From the NCBI RefSeq assembly GCF_009712425.2, contig NZ_VCJR02000001.1, forward strand, positions 372,001 through 436,000: a DNA stretch of 64,000 nt, given 5' to 3'. The translations under genes and the position numbers were made by a program. Positions 17,759 through 25,733 of the stretch are shown piece by piece; the stretch's first letter is position 1; every line of letters begins with the position of its first letter. Under the pieces are notes generated by a model, which had not been told where the DNA came from, did no database searches, and saw only the letters and a program-made list of their open reading frames with translations. The stretch is from Aquisalinus luteolus. Its GTDB lineage: Bacteria > Pseudomonadota > Alphaproteobacteria > Caulobacterales > Parvularculaceae.

Positions 17759-18532
17759 ATGACAGACAAGAGAAAATACGGGCTTGGTCCCGGTCCGGTG
17801 ATCGTCCTGGTCGACCCTCAGATGGGCGAGAATATCGGCGCAGCGGCCCGGGCGATGCTGAATTTCGGGCTGACCGGCCTGCGGCTGGTGCGTCCGCGCG
17901 ATGGCTGGCCCAACCCGAAGGCCGGCGCGATGGCCGCCGGTGCGTCCAGTGTCGTCGACAATGCGCGGGTCTTCGACAGCGTCGAGGACGCGACCGCTGA
18001 TTGCACCTATGTTCTGGCTACCACAGCTCGCCAGCGAGAGCTGTACCTGCCGGTCTATGAACCGGAGGACGCGATGGCCGAGGTCAAGCCGCGCATCGAT
18101 TCGGGCCAGACCTGCGCCATCCTGTTCGGTGGCGAGAAATCCGGCCTCAACACCAATGACATCTCCCTGTGCCACGGCATCCTGACCGTGCCGTTGAACC
18201 CGGATTTCTCCTCCCTCAATCTCGGTCAGGCCGTGCTGCTCGCTGCATGGGAATGGTCGAAGGTCGCGGGCAAGGGCGAGCGCTTTGACTCCAGGATGGA
18301 CGCAGCAGAGGTCCCCACCCAGGCCGACACGGACGGGCTGATCAACCATCTGTTCGCCGAACTGGAACCGTCAGGCTTTTTCTTTCCGCCCGAGAAACGC
18401 GAGGTCATGGAGCGGAACATCCGCACGACGATCAAGCGGGCGGGCTTCACCCGCGCCGATACCCAGTTGATGCGCGGCATCGTCAAGGCACTTGCGCGAG
18501 GGCGAGGAATGGGGCGACGCGGAGAATCCTGA
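17759..18532 (+). CDS. trmJ: TrmJ-like tRNA/rRNA 2'-O-methyltransferase (SPOUT)
   Basis: A 257-residue SPOUT-class RNA methyltransferase. The conserved motifs are VLVDPQMGENIGAAARAM near residue 20, ILFGGEKSGL near 120 and VPLNPDFSSLNLGQAV near 145; the latter two form the trefoil-knot S-adenosylmethionine site. The C-terminal 80 residues are a helical extension as in TrmJ, which methylates position 32 of certain tRNAs. Specificity for position 32 is inferred from family likeness. The gene is divergent from icd and is followed by a short gap with an 18-bp palindrome and a tiny membrane protein gene. Confidence 0.85.
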   Translation: MTDKRKYGLGPGPVIVLVDPQMGENIGAAARAMLNFGLTGLRLVRPRDGWPNPKAGAMAAGASSVVDNARVFDSVEDATADCTYVLATTARQRELYLPVYEPEDAMAEVKPRIDSGQTCAILFGGEKSGLNTNDISLCHGILTVPLNPDFSSLNLGQAVLLAAWEWSKVAGKGERFDSRMDAAEVPTQADTDGLINHLFAELEPSGFFFPPEKREVMERNIRTTIKRAGFTRADTQLMRGIVKALARGRGMGRRGES

Positions 18533-18545
18533 TTTGGTTTTCGGC

Positions 18546-18563
18546 ATCGCTATCGATAGCGAT
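18546..18563. repeat. Perfect 18-bp palindrome
   Basis: ATCGCTATCGATAGCGAT is its own reverse complement. It lies 14 bases after the methyltransferase stop and 44 bases before the 45-residue gene. It may be an operator or a hairpin; there is no T run to make it a terminator. Confidence 0.6.
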
Positions 18564-18606
18564 CGCTCAGACTATTTTCTGTAGAGAGATAATGCAAAGG
18601 TCACCC

Positions 18607-18744
18607 ATGCGACGTGTTGTTTTAAACTTGGTATACTTGTTCGTAATCGCTGCGGGATTGATCCTCTACTATAACGGTGTTGAGGCCGGACTGTGGCTAG
18701 CTATCGCTGGCTTTGTGATGTTTTCAGCGCAATGGATCATTTGA
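18607..18744 (+). CDS. Small membrane protein, 45 residues
   Basis: An intact 45-codon frame from ATG 18607 to TGA 18744. It encodes two hydrophobic segments (about residues 5-20 and 28-43, starting MRRVVLNLVYLFVIAAGL) joined by a YYNGVEAG turn. The N-terminal Arg pair suggests a cytosolic N-terminus. An AAAGG ribosome site lies 6-7 bases upstream, and an inverted repeat at the stop codon ends the unit. I do not recognise a family. Confidence 0.6.
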   Translation: MRRVVLNLVYLFVIAAGLILYYNGVEAGLWLAIAGFVMFSAQWII

Positions 18745-18784
18745 AGCGTCAGGCACGACAGAGTGCAGCCCTTCCTGACGCTTC
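18743..18784. terminator. Inverted repeat between convergent genes
   Basis: The 11-bp stem GAAGCGTCAGG/CCTGACGCTTC has a 20-base loop. It sits between the 45-residue gene and the arabinofuranosidase gene and may end transcription from either side. There is no T run. Confidence 0.5.
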
Positions 18785-18792
18785 GAAGATGA

Positions 18793-20337
18793 CTATTGCT
18801 CGATACGCAGAACGCTGACCGAGCGCGGCTCCAGCCGCATGCGCAGCTTGCCACTGGTGACCGGCACGTCGAACTGAACCGGTGTCACCGCGTCCGGATC
18901 ATCGAACGAGTTGTGAGCATCCATGCTGTCACCGGTCAGCTGGCGCACGGTCGCGCTAGCGGCGCCGAAGGCCGGCAGGGTTACGTCATGGGCGTCACTG
19001 GCATCGGCATTCACCACCGAGATAAGGATGTCTCCATTTTCGGCAATCGCCGCCGAAACGCTCAGGGCGGGGATGGTCTCGCCGCCATGGCTGTAATCCG
19101 GGCTGTCGAAGCTGACTGGCAGCGCCGTTGCGCCCTGGAACGGGACATACATTTCATAGACATGGTATGTCGGTGTCAGGATCATCTCCGGCCCGTCAGT
19201 CAGGATCATCGCCTGCAGCACGTTGACCATCTGGGCGATATTGGTCATCGGCACCCGGTCTGCATACTTGTGGAAGATGTCGAAGTTCAGCGCGGCAACG
19301 ACGGCGTCGCGGATCGTGTTCTGCTGGTTCAGCGCCGGCGCGCCTTCCTCGCCATCGACCCACATGCCCCATTCATCGACATAAAGGCCCAGCTTCTCCT
19401 CGCCCAGATCATGGCTGTCGATCATGGCGAGCTGTTCCTCGATGATGCCGTCCATCTTGATCGTGCGCGAAAGCGTCGAGATCCATTCTTCTTCGGGGAA
19501 GTCCAGCGCATCGCCTTTCTCACCCCAGTCGCCGGTCGGCAGGGTGTAGTAATGGACGGAGATGCCGTCGCTGAGATTGCCCATGGCCGGGTGGTCTAGG
19601 ATCTCGTCGGAATAATCGATATTGCCTTCGTGCGAGCCGGAGATGATGCGCACCGGCATCTCGCCCTCGACCTTCAGCAGCGTCGCCCATTGGGCATAGA
19701 GATCGGCGTAATAGGCCGGGCGCATGTTCCCGCCACAGCCCCATGTCTCGTTGCCGATGGACAGGTAATCGATTTTCCACGGGTTCTCGCGGCCATTGGC
19801 GCGGCGCTCCTGCGCCAGCGCGGAGTCGCCGGTCGCTGTGATATATTCCAGCCAGTCGGCGGCCTCGGTGATCGTACCTGAGCCGAGATTGACGTTGAGA
19901 TAGGTTTTCGCGCCAAGCTTTTCGGCAAGGTTGAAGAATTCATGGGTGCCGAAGCCGTTCGGTTCCGGCGTGCCGCCCCAGCTCATGTTCACACGCGGGG
20001 TTCTCTCATCGCCGATACCATCGCGCCAGTGATACATGTCGGCATAACAGCCGCCGGGCCAGCGGATGACCGGAATGTCCAGCCTGTCCAGCGCGCCATA
20101 CACGTCGTTGCGAATGCCATCCGTATTCGGAATGTCGCTGTCCTCGCCGACCCAGATGCCATCATAGACCTGAGTGCCCAGATGCTCCAGGAACTGGCCA
20201 TAGACCTCCGGCTGGATCGTGCCGATCGGTGCATCGCGGTCGATCTTGATGTCTGTCTGTGCCGCGGCGACGGAGAGGGCGCCTGCGGCGGACATGGTGG
20301 CGAACGCGGCAAGCGCGGCGATAGAATTTCTGAACAT
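18793..20337 (-). CDS. abfA: Alpha-L-arabinofuranosidase, GH51
   Basis: A 514-residue exported glycoside hydrolase. Residues 1-26 are a signal peptide (ASM-type end AAAQT). The catalytic TIM barrel holds RWPGGCYADMYHWRDGIG near residue 92, the acid/base Glu at about 197 in IGNETWGCGG and the nucleophile Glu at about 322 in YVDEWGMW. A C-terminal beta domain follows. It would release terminal arabinofuranose from arabinan or arabinoxylan in the periplasm or outside. A hairpin overlaps its ribosome site. No sugar transporter or sugar-responsive regulator adjoins it, so it is probably not part of a classic utilisation locus. Confidence 0.9.
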   Translation of the reverse strand: MFRNSIAALAAFATMSAAGALSVAAAQTDIKIDRDAPIGTIQPEVYGQFLEHLGTQVYDGIWVGEDSDIPNTDGIRNDVYGALDRLDIPVIRWPGGCYADMYHWRDGIGDERTPRVNMSWGGTPEPNGFGTHEFFNLAEKLGAKTYLNVNLGSGTITEAADWLEYITATGDSALAQERRANGRENPWKIDYLSIGNETWGCGGNMRPAYYADLYAQWATLLKVEGEMPVRIISGSHEGNIDYSDEILDHPAMGNLSDGISVHYYTLPTGDWGEKGDALDFPEEEWISTLSRTIKMDGIIEEQLAMIDSHDLGEEKLGLYVDEWGMWVDGEEGAPALNQQNTIRDAVVAALNFDIFHKYADRVPMTNIAQMVNVLQAMILTDGPEMILTPTYHVYEMYVPFQGATALPVSFDSPDYSHGGETIPALSVSAAIAENGDILISVVNADASDAHDVTLPAFGAASATVRQLTGDSMDAHNSFDDPDAVTPVQFDVPVTSGKLRMRLEPRSVSVLRIEQ

Positions 20338-20344
20338 TGAGTTT

Positions 20345-20371
20345 CCCTGACGTTTCTCTTTTTGGTCAGGG
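20345..20371 (-). promoter_or_regulatory. Hairpin covering the arabinofuranosidase ribosome site
   Basis: On the minus strand, CCCTGAC and GTCAGGG pair across a 13-base loop. The second arm contains the AGGG ribosome site that begins 7 bases before ATG 20337. The hairpin could lower translation initiation. Confidence 0.4.
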
Positions 20372-20446
20372 GTACATTACAGGCAAGCCCCGGCCCGCCA
20401 ATGTTGCAATGGTTTGCAGTGGCGTACTCAAAGGCTTTTTGACCGA

Positions 20447-21430
20447 TTATTCTTCTCTCGATACATCCCGTGACAACAGACCGATCATCTCGATCCGGTT
20501 GGTCCAGACATAGCCGCCGAAGCGGTCGGGCACATCACCCAGCTGTTCTGCCGAATCGATGCCTGTCGTGCCCGGGTCGCCTTTTTCATGAGCGCCGAGC
20601 AGCACCACGGCCGTGCCCGCCTTTTCCATCCGCGCGGTGAATTTGTGCGGCCAGCCCCAGAGCAGTGGGGTATAGTTCTGCGGGACGAAAACGATCGTGT
20701 CTCGACAGGCCTCCGGCATGTGCCCGCTCCAGCCGGTCGCGATGTAGCGCAGCAGGCATTCCTTCATCACCGGCTTGGTACCGCCGGGCAGGTCGGTTGC
20801 CGTGGCCGCTGCGATTGTCGGGCCTGCAGCGCCATAATAGCCCCAGATGCGATCCGCCCATGCAGGGTTCTGTGCGACAGCCCGGGCGAGCAACAGGCCA
20901 TCATCGGCTGGCCCGCCCTTGAAGTTGATCAGGAAGCGTCCCTCCGGCAGGGCATCCATCACTTCGGCCAGCGTTGGCATCTCGCCAACATGCTTGCCGC
21001 GGAAGGGATAGGTCTGCCCACCATCGGCGGTATAGCCATAGCCGATATCGAGGGTCTTCAGCACGCTCATCGGGGTCTGTCGTGTCACGCCGTTCGCTTC
21101 GGTGCGGCAATCCAGTGTCCAGTCATGGAAGACGGCCCAGTGGCCATCAGGGGTCGGATGAATATCGATCTCGACCACGGCTGCGCCAGCCTCGAACGCC
21201 GCCTGCATCGAGGCGATGGTGTTTTCTTGATAGGGATGGGTCGGCGGGTCGATGCGCTCCGCCGTGCAGGTTTTATCTGTCAGTCCTTCTCGGTGATATG
21301 TCTGCGCGACCCCGCGATGAGCGATCAGTTTCGGCTCCGTCCCTGCGGCAGGCCTGGAGAACAATGAGTTGTTATTGAGCCAGAGCGCACCGATAATCAG
21401 TGCCGCGCCGATCAGCAGCTTGCGTGCCAT
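20447..21430 (-). CDS. Glycerophosphodiester phosphodiesterase (GDPD), anchored
   Basis: A 327-residue protein with an N-terminal hydrophobic segment (ARKLLIGAALIIGALWL) serving as signal anchor, so the catalytic domain is outside the cytoplasm. The GDPD barrel starts with KLIAHRGVAQ (catalytic His) and continues with ENTIASMQAAFEAG, VEIDIHPTPDGHWAVFHD (Glu, Asp and second His). It would cleave glycerophosphodiesters to glycerol 3-phosphate and an alcohol. The start at 21430 is used because it gives the signal anchor directly. It follows the metallohydrolase gene on the same strand. Confidence 0.85.
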   Translation of the reverse strand: MARKLLIGAALIIGALWLNNNSLFSRPAAGTEPKLIAHRGVAQTYHREGLTDKTCTAERIDPPTHPYQENTIASMQAAFEAGAAVVEIDIHPTPDGHWAVFHDWTLDCRTEANGVTRQTPMSVLKTLDIGYGYTADGGQTYPFRGKHVGEMPTLAEVMDALPEGRFLINFKGGPADDGLLLARAVAQNPAWADRIWGYYGAAGPTIAAATATDLPGGTKPVMKECLLRYIATGWSGHMPEACRDTIVFVPQNYTPLLWGWPHKFTARMEKAGTAVVLLGAHEKGDPGTTGIDSAEQLGDVPDRFGGYVWTNRIEMIGLLSRDVSREE

Positions 21431-21522
21431 ATGAAAATTCCCTCGTTCTGTCGTTCCGGGAGCATATGACCGCACAATTATGGCGAAACTGGTTCTCCGG
21501 GACGGCTATGTCGGGAATTCGA

Positions 21523-23970
21523 TCATTCTGCGCCCGTCATCCCCTGCAGCTTCTGGCGGGCCTCTTCAAAACGGGCCATCAGCTTCGGCGTCGGTGTATC
21601 GTCATAGGCTCGCTTCGCGCGCTCCTCTGCACCATTCAGCGCACGGAGCAGGTCGGAGGCTGCCGCCGCTTGTGCCGCGGGATCAGTGCTGCCGATCTCG
21701 CCGATCCAGACAGGTGAGGAATGGGCAAAGCGCGTCACTGCCATGGTCGGCCAGGCGGGCTCACCGCCATGGGCGCGTGCCGCGACCCATCCGCCTTCCG
21801 GCAGGGTGATGCTGCCCTCATAGACACGGGTCTCGCCTGCGCCGACGCCGTCCAGCGTCTCGACGATCTCGCCATTGACGATGATCTCCAGTTTCTCGAC
21901 CGCCGCAGCGCTCGCCAGCGTGACTTTCCAGTCCTGCTCGCCGCTCGCGACCGTTTCGCCCGGTTCAGCGCCAGCGATCTCGAACAACAGGGCAGGGCCG
22001 GTCGACAGGAAGGTCTTGCCGGCGCGCACCTGATCCAGCACCGCATCGAAATCCGTGCCCTCTTCGGCGCGGGCATAGACCCGCGCCGTGCCGATCGCCG
22101 GGGCGCGGGCAAAGTCGGACATCATGTCCGTGCCCGACGTCGCCGGTGTCGGCTGGCCGATATTGAGCAGGCGATACCAGACCTCGGCTGTGCCCAGCGG
22201 GCTCGTCCACATGCAGACAAGCTCGATGCCTGTCTCAGGCGACAATACCGTATCGGAAATCATCTCCAGCGGGATGCCGCGCGGTACATCCTCCGCAAAC
22301 GGATCGTCATGGCTGCCGACGGAATGGACATAGGTCGGCAGCGCGCCGGTTTCCGTCGCATAGGCGATGACATCGCCATTTGTCCGGTCGGGGGAGCCGA
22401 AGCGCGGCGTATCAGGCCCGAAATACCAGGGGTAGAATGGCTCGCCCACGCCGATCAGCCCGACATGACCATGGAAGTTGGAGCGCACTTCCTGCGACAT
22501 CGCCACAGTCATATCACCTTGCGTAGCACGCTCGCCGACCATGAACTCGTCAACCTGGCGGCTGTATCGGTTCCACGCCATCGGCGCGACCTGGTCGAGA
22601 TCCTCTCCCGCCATCAGCGGCAGCAGGTCTGTCGGTGCCATGCGGTGCGGGCCATCGGCATTGAGATGGATGTGATGATCGGCGGAGACATAGCCTGCCG
22701 CCTCTGCATCCCAGATCGTTTCGATACTCAGGCTCGGTTCAGCCGCGCTGCCTCGATTGACGCGAGCAGTGCTCGTTACCGGCGTTGACATCGGACCGTG
22801 CACGGCAGTGATCTCATACCGGCCGGGCAGGACAGCACCTAGGTCGACGCTGCCATCGGAGTAGAAATAGACGCGGCCATGCTGTGGATCGAAATAGGTC
22901 GGCCCCTCCGGGTTTGCGACCGGGTGGCCATTGGCGTCGGTGATCGACAGGCGCGCTGGCATCGGATTGCCGTCTTCATCCGTGGTCGTCACCACCATGT
23001 CGCCGGTCGGCTGGCCGTAATCCCATTCGGTGATCTCGACAGCCTCCGGCTTGCCACCGGCGGTGGGGATGCGCATCAGGCCGAATTGCTGCTCCTCGTC
23101 CGGCATGACGAAATAGATCATCGTGCCATCGGCGCTGAAGGCCGGCATCAGCGCGTATGTCTCGCCACTGGTCAGCTGGCGGGTGATGCCCGGTCTGTCG
23201 AGATCGGCCAGCATCAGGTGATGATCGTCCGCCTGCGGTGCGGTATAGACGAGGGTTCGCTCGCTCGGGTGCACATCGGCAGCCAGAAGCGGCGGCAGGT
23301 TGATCTCCGTCAGGGCTTCATCCGTACCCGCCATGAAGTCTCGCAGGCGCAGGCTGCTCACCGGATAGGCGCTGTGCAGATAGACGAGGCCCGAGCCGTC
23401 CGCCAGCAGGCGGGCGTTGCGCTCGACCTGTCGCAAATCGGTCAGCTTTTCTTCCGTCCCCGCATTGATATGACGCTTCCAGATACTCAGCACGCCATCC
23501 TGCGCCGAGGTGTAATAGAGATAGGTACCGTCGGCGGAGAATTCCGGGTCGAGCTCGATGCCGGGGGAATCAATCACGCTCTCGCGGCCGTCGGCCATGT
23601 CGCGGATGATGACCGCCGTGTCGCTGCCGCTGTCGCGCACGAAGGCGAGCCGGTCGCCATCGCGCGACCAGCGCGGGCGGCTGTCCATGGCCGCGCCATA
23701 GGTCAGGCGCTCGGCGACACCGCTCTCGATGTCCAGCAGCCAGATCCAGCCCTTTGCCGCAAAAGCGATATTGCGGCCATCGGGGGAGGGGGCAGGCGCC
23801 GTCGGCCCGGCAGACAGGAAGGGCAGCTCATATTGCTCAAGATAGACCTGGTGACCGAAATCATCGAGCTTCGGGTAATGATTGGTCCATTGTGCATTCG
23901 CGGCGCCGGCCAGTGCTGCAAGCCCCGCGAAAACAGCCGCGCCTGTGTGCAGTGAAATCCGTTTCTTCAT
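21523..23970 (-). CDS. Beta-propeller (PD40/TolB-like) plus CehA/McbA-type metallohydrolase
   Basis: An 815-residue exported protein. After a signal peptide (residues 1-26) come about seven PD40-type beta-propeller blades (about 55-320) with SPDGRNIAFA, SRDGDRLAFV and SADGTYLYY motifs. A carboxypeptidase-like insertion follows near 340-420. A CehA/McbA-type PHP metal-dependent domain (about 430-720) has the metal motif DHHIHLNADG. The C-terminus is short and helical. The class includes esterases and phosphoesterases such as carbaryl hydrolase, but the substrate is unknown. The start at 23970 has GGAGGG five bases upstream; the ATG four codons earlier overlaps it. Confidence 0.8.
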   Translation of the reverse strand: MKKRISLHTGAAVFAGLAALAGAANAQWTNHYPKLDDFGHQVYLEQYELPFLSAGPTAPAPSPDGRNIAFAAKGWIWLLDIESGVAERLTYGAAMDSRPRWSRDGDRLAFVRDSGSDTAVIIRDMADGRESVIDSPGIELDPEFSADGTYLYYTSAQDGVLSIWKRHINAGTEEKLTDLRQVERNARLLADGSGLVYLHSAYPVSSLRLRDFMAGTDEALTEINLPPLLAADVHPSERTLVYTAPQADDHHLMLADLDRPGITRQLTSGETYALMPAFSADGTMIYFVMPDEEQQFGLMRIPTAGGKPEAVEITEWDYGQPTGDMVVTTTDEDGNPMPARLSITDANGHPVANPEGPTYFDPQHGRVYFYSDGSVDLGAVLPGRYEITAVHGPMSTPVTSTARVNRGSAAEPSLSIETIWDAEAAGYVSADHHIHLNADGPHRMAPTDLLPLMAGEDLDQVAPMAWNRYSRQVDEFMVGERATQGDMTVAMSQEVRSNFHGHVGLIGVGEPFYPWYFGPDTPRFGSPDRTNGDVIAYATETGALPTYVHSVGSHDDPFAEDVPRGIPLEMISDTVLSPETGIELVCMWTSPLGTAEVWYRLLNIGQPTPATSGTDMMSDFARAPAIGTARVYARAEEGTDFDAVLDQVRAGKTFLSTGPALLFEIAGAEPGETVASGEQDWKVTLASAAAVEKLEIIVNGEIVETLDGVGAGETRVYEGSITLPEGGWVAARAHGGEPAWPTMAVTRFAHSSPVWIGEIGSTDPAAQAAAASDLLRALNGAEERAKRAYDDTPTPKLMARFEEARQKLQGMTGAE

Positions 23971-24178
23971 GCAACCCTCCATTGAACCCGTATCTTCTCA
24001 GGCTTTTTCTATCACCCTTCCAGGCGCCGAGTCGACAAGCTTGCTGTCGCACTGCTCTCTCTAATTGCGCGAAACCACCAGAAACAGTAAGTGTACGATC
24101 CATTTGCGCGGGATCGCACAGTCGTATCCTTGTGGTCTGGGCGAAATGCGCCTAATGCCTGCGTGAAAGGGCAAGGTG

Positions 24179-25027
24179 ATGAATACGATGTTTCTCGCGG
24201 CAGGGCTGATGCTCGTCTCTGCCTTCTCCCACGCCCTGTTCAACGCCCTGACCAAGCGCAGCAAGGACAAGGTACTGTTTCGTGCCACCTTCCTCGGGGC
24301 CTCCGGCCTGATGGCTTTGACACTATTGCCTCTCGTTGGCCTGCCGTCATGGGAGACATACCGGTTTCTCTTCGTCTCGGTCTTCATCCATGGGGCTTAC
24401 TTCTATACTACCATCGCGGCATTTGAGCGCGCGGATATGGGCGTCGTCTATCCAATCATGCGCGGCCTTGCCCCGGCTCTGGCGGGCGTTATCGCTTTCC
24501 TGTTCCTCGGGGAAGTTCTGGGCCCATGGCAGCTTCTGGCACTCGCCGGTATCTGCATGGTGCTCATCGCCTTTGCCTGGCCGAACCGCCGGGCGCCGGT
24601 CTCGTCCAGCGCTCTTGTCTATGCGCTCATCTCCGCCGTACTGATTGCCGGCTACAGCGTCAACGATGCGGCGGGCACGCGCACCGCGCCATCGGCCTTT
24701 GCCTATATCATCTGGTTCTTTGCTTTCGTATCGTTGCCCATTTCCATCGTGGCGATGACGCTGTCCCGCAAGCGCCTGCGGGCGAATCTCTGGCGCGAGG
24801 CGAAGGTTGCACTCCCGACCTCCTTCATCGGCATTACCTCCTTCGGGCTGGCGCTTTATGCCTTTTCGCTGGCCCCCGTCGCACCGCTGGTGGCCCTGCG
24901 CGAGACCAGCGTCGTTTTCGGGGCACTGCTTGCAACTTTCCTGCTGCGCGAACCGTTCGGGGTGAGGCGCATCATGTTGTCCGGTGTGCTTGCCGCTTGC
25001 CTGCTCCTGCTGCAATCGGCACAATAG
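24179..25027 (+). CDS. EamA-family drug/metabolite exporter
   Basis: A 282-residue integral membrane protein of the DMT superfamily. It has about ten hydrophobic helices arranged as two five-helix EamA repeats (about 1-135 and 145-280). Characteristic segments are PIMRGLAPALAGVIAFLF in repeat one and FGALLATFLLREPFG in repeat two. It would export a small metabolite or amino acid, but the substrate is unknown. The AAGG four bases before ATG 24179 is the ribosome site, and ATG 24188 is an alternative. The tandem acetyltransferase genes follow after 25 bases and may be co-transcribed. Confidence 0.82.
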   Translation: MNTMFLAAGLMLVSAFSHALFNALTKRSKDKVLFRATFLGASGLMALTLLPLVGLPSWETYRFLFVSVFIHGAYFYTTIAAFERADMGVVYPIMRGLAPALAGVIAFLFLGEVLGPWQLLALAGICMVLIAFAWPNRRAPVSSSALVYALISAVLIAGYSVNDAAGTRTAPSAFAYIIWFFAFVSLPISIVAMTLSRKRLRANLWREAKVALPTSFIGITSFGLALYAFSLAPVAPLVALRETSVVFGALLATFLLREPFGVRRIMLSGVLAACLLLLQSAQ

Positions 25028-25052
25028 CCAAGCAGCGAGAGAGGAGACCGGC

Positions 25053-25343
25053 ATGAGCGTCGAGCTGAAAGAGACCGGATCAGGCGGCCAGTATTACCTG
25101 CCGGATGCCGAGGCGGGTGACGACATTGCCGAGATGACCTTCTCCCGTGCCAGTGATAAATTGATCATTGTAGATCATACCTACGTGCCGGATCGTTATC
25201 GTGGTCAGGGCGTCGGCAAGCAGCTGGTCGACAGGCTTATAGCGGACGCGCGCGAAAAGGGCTTCAAGATCGTGCCCCTTTGTCCCTTCGTGAAGGCCCA
25301 GTTCCAGAAGCATCCGGAATGGCATGACGTGTTGAGCAAATAG
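25053..25343 (+). CDS. GNAT-fold acetyltransferase-like protein (first of tandem pair)
   Basis: A 96-residue protein of the short GNAT_2 (YjdJ/PF14542-like) type. It contains DHTYVPDRYRGQGVGKQLVDR, split across the pyrophosphate-binding loop RGQGVGKQL, and ends CPFVKAQFQKHPEWHDVL, the usual C-terminal signature. A GAGGAG site precedes ATG 25053. Small GNATs like this may acetylate small amines, but none of the substrates is known. It is close kin to the next gene. Confidence 0.82.
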   Translation: MSVELKETGSGGQYYLPDAEAGDDIAEMTFSRASDKLIIVDHTYVPDRYRGQGVGKQLVDRLIADAREKGFKIVPLCPFVKAQFQKHPEWHDVLSK

Positions 25344-25367
25344 GCTCGAAAGGGCAGGAGGTGCCCG

Positions 25368-25661
25368 ATGAAGATCAAGTTCGAGGAATGCGAGACAGGC
25401 GGGCGGTATTATATCCCGGAGTTCGGCAGCCAGGATGTCGCCGAGCTGACCTATCATTACAATGATGACGGCACCATCACTGCCGACCATACCTATGTAC
25501 CCCATCGTAAGCGCGGCAAGGGCCTTGCCTACAAGCTGCTGGAGCAGCTGATGGCGGATGCGAAGGAGCGCGACTGGAAAATCGTGCCGTCCTGCTCCTA
25601 TGTGGCCGCCGAAATGCGCCGCAAGCCCGAATGGCGCGACTTCGAGGCCGAAAAGGCCTGA
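25368..25661 (+). CDS. GNAT-fold acetyltransferase-like protein (second of tandem pair)
   Basis: A 97-residue paralogue of the preceding gene, with the matching order DHTYVPHRKRGKGLAYKLLEQ, CSYVAAEMRRKPEWRDFE. It keeps the acetyl-CoA loop RGKGLAYKL. The two genes are separated by 24 bases and begin with similar segments (KETGSGGQYYLPDAE versus EECETGGRYYIPEFG), which shows a tandem duplication. GGAGG precedes the ATG. Confidence 0.82.
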   Translation: MKIKFEECETGGRYYIPEFGSQDVAELTYHYNDDGTITADHTYVPHRKRGKGLAYKLLEQLMADAKERDWKIVPSCSYVAAEMRRKPEWRDFEAEKA

Positions 25662-25733
25662 CAGCTTGGCGTTTGGCAATACCGGAAAGCGTGATAGGCT
25701 GGAACTTCCAGGATATCCCGGGGGGCCGGTAGA

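Noticed and set aside
18559-18566. GCGATCGC octamer resembling the cyanobacterial HIP1 repeat
   Set aside because: It is a single copy partly overlapping the 18-bp palindrome and is expected by chance in GC-rich DNA.
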